64,000 bases of DNA from Methanomassiliicoccus sp. (GTDB taxonomy: Archaea; Thermoplasmatota; Thermoplasmata; Methanomassiliicoccales; Methanomassiliicoccaceae), in assembly GCA_012719175.1 (NCBI GenBank), contig JAAYAX010000005.1:294658-358657 (forward strand), written 5' to 3'. Numbering within the stretch: the stretch's first letter is position 1; each line of letters opens with the position of its first letter. A program made the position numbers and the translations under genes. The notes under the pieces were generated by a model. That model worked only from the letters and a program-made list of their open reading frames with translations, was not told the origin of the DNA and did no database searches. Of this stretch, positions 59,520-64,000 are shown one piece after another.

Positions 59520-61044
59520 GGTCACGGTAAAGAAGGTCCTTATCATCGGTGCCGGGCTTGCCGGAGTGTCTGCTGGCTGTTATGCTCAGATGAACGGTTA
59601 CAGCAGCGAGGTGTTCGAGATGCACGATGTCGCCGGCGGGGTCGTCGCCACTTGGCGCAGGAACGGGTACCTGGTGGATGGAGGGATCCATTTTCTCATG
59701 GGCCATAGGTCCGGGACACCGATAAACGCCATTTACAAGGAGCTGGGCATCGATCAAACCGACCTCTATCCGACCATGACGACATTCATTCGGTTCACCG
59801 ATGAGCCGACAGGATTATCGATCGACATCTCCAACGATCTCGAGGCTGCAAAGCAGGCCCTGATGGCCAGGTTCTCCGATGACCGAAGAACGATAGAGGA
59901 GATTTTCCGCGGGGCCCAGAAGATTAGGCGGTCTGGCGGGCTGTACGAGATGGGTCTGGAGAAAGCTCCCGAGCTCATGAGCCTGGGCGATAGGCTGGGC
60001 TCTACGTGGAAGGCCCGCAAGATGGTCAAGTTCATGATGGGCAGGTACGCTCGACCCATGACCGAGGTGGTACGGGAGGTCAAGGACGCGGCGCTGAAGC
60101 GCTTGATCCTGAATCTCTTTTCTCCCCAGGCCCCTGAGTGGCTGGTCATGTCTGTGTTGGCCATGGTGGAGGACGGTCAGATAGGCCTCATCAGCGATGG
60201 CTGCACCGGTTTCATGAGGCCAATGGTCGAGCGTTATCAGGCTCTCGGAGGTGTCTTCCACTTCAGGTCCAGGGTGGTGAAGATAGTGGTCGATGGAGGA
60301 AAGGCCGTCGGTGTCAGGCTGGAGGATGGAAGCGAGCATAAAGGGGATATCGTCATCTCCGCGGCAGACGGCCGGAGCACCATATATGGGATGCTGGAAG
60401 GCCGGTACGCGGATGAAAGGATCGAGGAGCGTTATCGTGCCTGGAATCCCGGAGCCTCCCTGGTCACGGTAAGCCTGGGCCTTGACCGGACCTTTCAAGG
60501 TGAGCCGCCCCTACAGGTCCTCGCGCTCGGGGAGCCCCTGACCTCCTATGGGAGCCCCATCGGAATAGCATCCCTCAGGATACTCAACTATGGAACGGTG
60601 TTCGCCCCGCCCGGTAAGACCCTTGTCCAGGTGCTTTTCGAAGGGGACTGGGAGTATTGGTGCGAGATGAGTAAGGACCGGAAGGCCTACGATGCATCCA
60701 AGGCCAGTCTCGCATGGGATGCGCTCAGGATAGTGGAATCACAATATCCAGGCGTATCCGGATCGGCGGAGGTTGTCGATGTATCTACCCCTTACACTTA
60801 CTGGCGCTATACAGGGAACGACCATGGCTCGATCATGGGCTGGAGTCCCCCCACCGATCAGATGCTGAAGACCATGCCGCGGACCCTCCCTGGCCTGGAT
60901 AATTTCTACATGGTCGGGCAGTGGTCGATGCCTGGGGGCAGCGTCCCCACTTGCATAGCCTCTGGGCGCCAGGCGGTCCAGGTTCTGTGTCGGAAGGACA
61001 AGAAAGTATTCTCACTACGGGGTGCGGTCAACCCTCCCGAATGA
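59446..61044 (+). CDS. Phytoene-desaturase-like FAD-dependent oxidoreductase
   Basis: Flavin amine oxidase/carotenoid isomerase-desaturase superfamily. FAD motif VLIIGAGLAGVSAGCYAQMN, DGGIHFLMG, the central GCTGFMRPMVERY, and C-terminal NFYMVGQWSMPGGSVPTCIASG are family blocks. About 505 residues follow the conserved start. The only in-frame canonical start before the Rossmann motif is TTG 59446, which overlaps tetR by 74 nt and lacks a ribosome site. GGTGAGG instead lies 6 nt before a GTA at 59527. True start therefore uncertain; 59527 fits homology best. Possible substrates: prenyl lipids or carotenoid-like molecules. Confidence 0.8.
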   Translation: MSSSGRGRRGWSFCSTGSKWPLGGEVTVKKVLIIGAGLAGVSAGCYAQMNGYSSEVFEMHDVAGGVVATWRRNGYLVDGGIHFLMGHRSGTPINAIYKELGIDQTDLYPTMTTFIRFTDEPTGLSIDISNDLEAAKQALMARFSDDRRTIEEIFRGAQKIRRSGGLYEMGLEKAPELMSLGDRLGSTWKARKMVKFMMGRYARPMTEVVREVKDAALKRLILNLFSPQAPEWLVMSVLAMVEDGQIGLISDGCTGFMRPMVERYQALGGVFHFRSRVVKIVVDGGKAVGVRLEDGSEHKGDIVISAADGRSTIYGMLEGRYADERIEERYRAWNPGASLVTVSLGLDRTFQGEPPLQVLALGEPLTSYGSPIGIASLRILNYGTVFAPPGKTLVQVLFEGDWEYWCEMSKDRKAYDASKASLAWDALRIVESQYPGVSGSAEVVDVSTPYTYWRYTGNDHGSIMGWSPPTDQMLKTMPRTLPGLDNFYMVGQWSMPGGSVPTCIASGRQAVQVLCRKDKKVFSLRGAVNPPE

Positions 61045-62211
61045 GATGCCCCCATCCTCCGGCGATGTCGCATGGTCATTGATACTGCGGCGCTCAGCCC
61101 ACCAGGCGATGGTCATGCAGACCATGGTGTAGACGATCAAGGCCGCCACCTGCACCCAGCAGACATCCCACCCGAAACCGTTCAACATCGACAGGCGCAC
61201 TCCGTCGATCGAATAGGTCAGAGGGAACAGGTACGAGATCGGCAGCAGATAGTCCGGAATGGAAGTGATGGGAAGGATGATCCCACCCAGAAGGATCGCA
61301 GGATACAGGACCAGAGGTAAAACGACAACCGTGGCCTCTCGGCGTCTTCTGGTGATGGAGGCCAGCAGTTGACCTAGGGCTGCGCTACCCATCGCCAGCA
61401 ACGCCAATAGCATTACGGTGACCGATAGGTCCCCGGCCATGGTGATCCCGAACCCCCCCAATACCAACAAGATCGTGGTGGCCAGAACAATGCCTACGCA
61501 GAACGCGGAGAGGCATTGCGCGAGCATTCTCTCTCCAATACTGAAACGCTCTGTACCATGATCGACAATGTTCATAATGGACATGAGGCCGGGCATCAGA
61601 GTGAGGATGAATATGAGCAGACCGGCGATGGCTGGTGCCATGAAGTCGCGCATATCAATGCCCGCACCGTACACTACGTTGTTCACAACCTTCACGGGCG
61701 AGGACATCTCATATGTGGTAGCCAGAACCGCCTGTACGCCTCTCTGCACCTCCGCTTGGACTGCAGCTGACGCGATGGGGTTGGAACTGTCGGAATAGAT
61801 GATTAAGCTTGACGGCGCGATCGTCGTGCCGCCCATGGTAGCGACGATCCATGTTTGGATGTCCGTGGTGAAGTTTGGTCCGAAAACAATTACCGCCTCT
61901 ACCTTTCCTGCCTCCAGATCCTCGAGCGAACGTATCAAAGGCTCAGTGGTGGATGGACCATAGCTGTTCACGATGTGGACGGTCGTACCTGAGGACAAAA
62001 TTGCGATGACGGAAGCCGCGGAGGAGTTTTCCACCGTTCCGTCCATATTAACCAGGTCGACCGATATGTTCTGCGTCGGTCCTTTCTCGAACGTCAGCCC
62101 AAAAAGGACGATGACGATCGATGTCACTATCACCAATCCAACAATCCTTTTCGGCCATAGCCCCTTCATACTTTCCTTGAATGCCAGCCATATGTTGATG
62201 GACCTCATCAT
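61015..62211 (-). CDS. ABC-2 type transporter permease
   Basis: 398 residues: one N-terminal helix (IVGLVIVTSIVIVLFGLTF), a ~170-residue extracytoplasmic domain (about 45-215, soluble, Ser/Thr-rich), then five or six membrane helices, the YhgE/ABC-2 exporter topology. Loop GERMLAQCLSAFCVG and YLLPISYLFPLTYSIDGVRL are typical. No ATP-binding subunit lies beside it, so it depends on a partner elsewhere or is an orphan. The 3' end overlaps the convergent oxidoreductase by 30 nt. Divergent from the TrmB-like regulator, 108 nt away. Confidence 0.85.
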   Translation of the reverse strand: MMRSINIWLAFKESMKGLWPKRIVGLVIVTSIVIVLFGLTFEKGPTQNISVDLVNMDGTVENSSAASVIAILSSGTTVHIVNSYGPSTTEPLIRSLEDLEAGKVEAVIVFGPNFTTDIQTWIVATMGGTTIAPSSLIIYSDSSNPIASAAVQAEVQRGVQAVLATTYEMSSPVKVVNNVVYGAGIDMRDFMAPAIAGLLIFILTLMPGLMSIMNIVDHGTERFSIGERMLAQCLSAFCVGIVLATTILLVLGGFGITMAGDLSVTVMLLALLAMGSAALGQLLASITRRRREATVVVLPLVLYPAILLGGIILPITSIPDYLLPISYLFPLTYSIDGVRLSMLNGFGWDVCWVQVAALIVYTMVCMTIAWWAERRSINDHATSPEDGGISFGRVDRTP

Positions 62212-62285
62212 TGAAACCGCCCAAGGGTGTCGACCTCCCTGTTAGGGCGTGACCGACGGACTCCCCGGGGTTCTAGAGGCGGCTG

Positions 62286-62293
62286 GTTAAATG
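62286..62293 (+). promoter_or_regulatory. TATA box of the TrmB-like gene
   Basis: GTTAAATG, 27-34 nt upstream of ATG 62320; no ribosome site intervenes, so the transcript is leaderless. Confidence 0.5.
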
Positions 62294-62299
62294 TACTTG

Positions 62300-62320
62300 T
62301 TGTAACTATTGTAGTTACAA
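62300..62320. promoter_or_regulatory. Perfect 21-bp palindrome reaching the start codon, probable operator
   Basis: TTGTAACTA-TTG-TAGTTACAA: perfect 9-bp arms with a 3-nt centre. Its last base is the A of the ATG of the TrmB-like gene, and it begins 6 nt after the TATA box, so bound protein would cover the transcription start. Autorepression by the adjacent regulator is inferred. Confidence 0.6.
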
Positions 62321-63105
62321 TGCAGGGGCGATTGATAGAGGAGTTAGTACGGTTGGGAATGACTGGGTACGAAGCACAGGTCTACGCCGGATTAGTAGGG
62401 CTGGGAGAGGCAACAGCCCGACAAGTGCATGAAGCCTGCGGCGTTCCTAGGCCTCGTGTATACGACATTCTTGTCTCTCTGGAATCAAAAGGTTATGTCG
62501 AGGTTTGGCAAGGTAAGCCAATGTACTATCGGGCCATTCCGCCAGATAGGCTGATACGTCTGCTGCGCGAGGATATTGAAGAGTCCATTAGGATCGTCTC
62601 GGACGACCTTAACGACCTAAGCCTCAAGGCACGGCAGAGAACGTTCCCGGTTTGGCACATCAGGGGTGATGTGAGCATCCGGGACCAGGTACATGCTTTT
62701 CTTGGAGACGTCAAGAAGGAGCTCATTGTTGTATGTACACGTACGTCCGTTTTCCGGCCATTGGTGAGCGATCTCAAGGAGATATCTGAACGAGCAGATG
62801 TGCTCTGCTATGTGCCTGAGGATGCAGAAGCGTTCCAAGCCGTGTTGGGTTCCGCGAGGGTCATCGTACCTGTTCTAGGCAAGGACCCCTTGGCCAAGAC
62901 TTACACGAAGGTCTTCAAAGGGACCATCTTTTCCGGGGACAACAGATATAGGGCGGAACTATTGCTCATCGCGGATGGAGAGAGGTCAATACTTACCTAT
63001 GAGATGAACGACGAGCACATTGCAATCATTTTCGAGCTTCCTTTCATCGTGACACTGCAGCATAGCGCGATCATCCGACTGATCGAGGAAGGTGGGATCG
63101 GTTAG
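62320..63105 (+). CDS. TrmB-family transcriptional regulator
   Basis: 261 residues from ATG 62320, supported by the leaderless TATA spacing. N-terminal winged helix of the sugar-regulator TrmB type (RLGMTGYEAQVYAGLVGLGE, VPRPRVYDILVSLESKGYVE). The middle (about 85-115) is a likely coiled coil, and the C-terminal domain (FPVWHIRGDVSIRDQVHAFL ... YRAELLLIADGERSILTYEM) resembles the non-sugar-binding TrmB effector region. Divergently placed with an ABC-2 permease, its probable target. The stop is TAG. Confidence 0.87.
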   Translation: MQGRLIEELVRLGMTGYEAQVYAGLVGLGEATARQVHEACGVPRPRVYDILVSLESKGYVEVWQGKPMYYRAIPPDRLIRLLREDIEESIRIVSDDLNDLSLKARQRTFPVWHIRGDVSIRDQVHAFLGDVKKELIVVCTRTSVFRPLVSDLKEISERADVLCYVPEDAEAFQAVLGSARVIVPVLGKDPLAKTYTKVFKGTIFSGDNRYRAELLLIADGERSILTYEMNDEHIAIIFELPFIVTLQHSAIIRLIEEGGIG

Positions 63106-63151
63106 ATCGCTGAATAAAAACACATCGATTTACCTATGGCTTCATTCATAA

Positions 63152-63171
63152 TACTTAATAAAGTAAAAAAC
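63152..63171 (-). terminator. U-rich terminator after 16S rRNA
   Basis: On the minus strand TCGTTTTTTACTTTATTAAG follows the mature 16S 3' end by about 105 nt, with T6 and T3 tracts. The region between is probably trimmed as 3' spacer. No 23S or tRNA gene follows. Confidence 0.5.
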
Positions 63172-63275
63172 GAGACAATGACGTTCGATGCAATTTGTTT
63201 TGGTGCTTGGTATCCTACCAGGAATTGGGCAGAGAAAGGCACAAGGGCCTCTCCTTGCTATGTTGTTTATTACGT

Positions 63276-64000
<725 letters not shown>

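Overview
The window is archaeal and most likely comes from a hydrogen-dependent methylotrophic methanogen of the Methanomassiliicoccales (Thermoplasmatota). Four things point there: an archaeal-order S10/spc ribosomal protein operon, an eL32 with a helix-hairpin-helix extension, a 16S rRNA gene with no 23S or 5S gene on its 3' side, and an HdrA-MvhDGA hydrogenase operon together with MtaA/MtaC-type corrinoid methyltransfer genes and a RamA-type activator. The genus assignment is inference. TAG is used as a normal stop by several genes here (for example rpl4 and the HAD gene).

Layout. 1-13157 (minus strand) is an almost gap-free translation operon: rpl3-rpl4-rpl23-rpl2-rps19-rpl22-rps3-rpl29-SUI1-rnp1-rps17-rpl14-rpl24-rps4e-rpl5-rps14-rps8-rpl6-rpl32e-rpl19e-rpl18-rps5-rpl30-rpl15-secY, with a long GC-rich leader ahead of rpl3. 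13.5-24.8 kb is mixed: an archaeosine radical SAM enzyme, a broken SnoaL-like gene, a CoA-disulfide-reductase-like flavoprotein coupled to a MoaD-like protein, glnA, tyrS, a KaiC/GvpD-like ATPase, a HAD hydrolase and a DHH phosphoesterase. 25.0-31.4 kb (minus) is the conserved archaeal RNA-processing/proteasome superoperon: ftsZ, pop5, psmA, SBDS, rrp4, rrp41, rrp42, rpl37ae, rpoP, pcc1, pfdB.

32.8-38.9 kb (plus) encodes the electron-bifurcating core: a double-length HdrA (1005 aa), then MvhD, MvhG and MvhA. HdrB and HdrC are not in the window. 39.0-51.3 kb carries housekeeping and small regulatory genes: metallophosphoesterases, NAD(P)HX repair, SRP19, eS8, a MerR regulator, a presenilin-like protease, an MFS transporter and aIF2-beta. 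51.5-56.8 kb (minus) is a compact operon of an MtaA-like methyltransferase, an MtaC-like corrinoid protein, a HyuA/oxoprolinase-like ASKHA protein and a RamA-like iron-sulfur activator. It has no recognisable substrate-specific methyltransferase and is the best candidate for an undescribed system. 57.1-63.1 kb has pyrG, a TetR-flavoprotein pair, and a TrmB-like regulator divergent from an orphan ABC-2 permease. The 3' part of the 16S rRNA gene closes the window on the minus strand.

Regulation visible in sequence: several leaderless starts with a TATA element about 25-35 nt ahead; a perfect 9-3-9 palindrome running into the start codon of the TrmB-like gene; a 24-bp palindrome over the TetR start; palindromes upstream of glnA and of the 17985 gene; and a GC-rich, base-paired element near 39.9 kb that may be an RNA. 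No tRNA gene, CRISPR array, insertion sequence or prophage was recognised.
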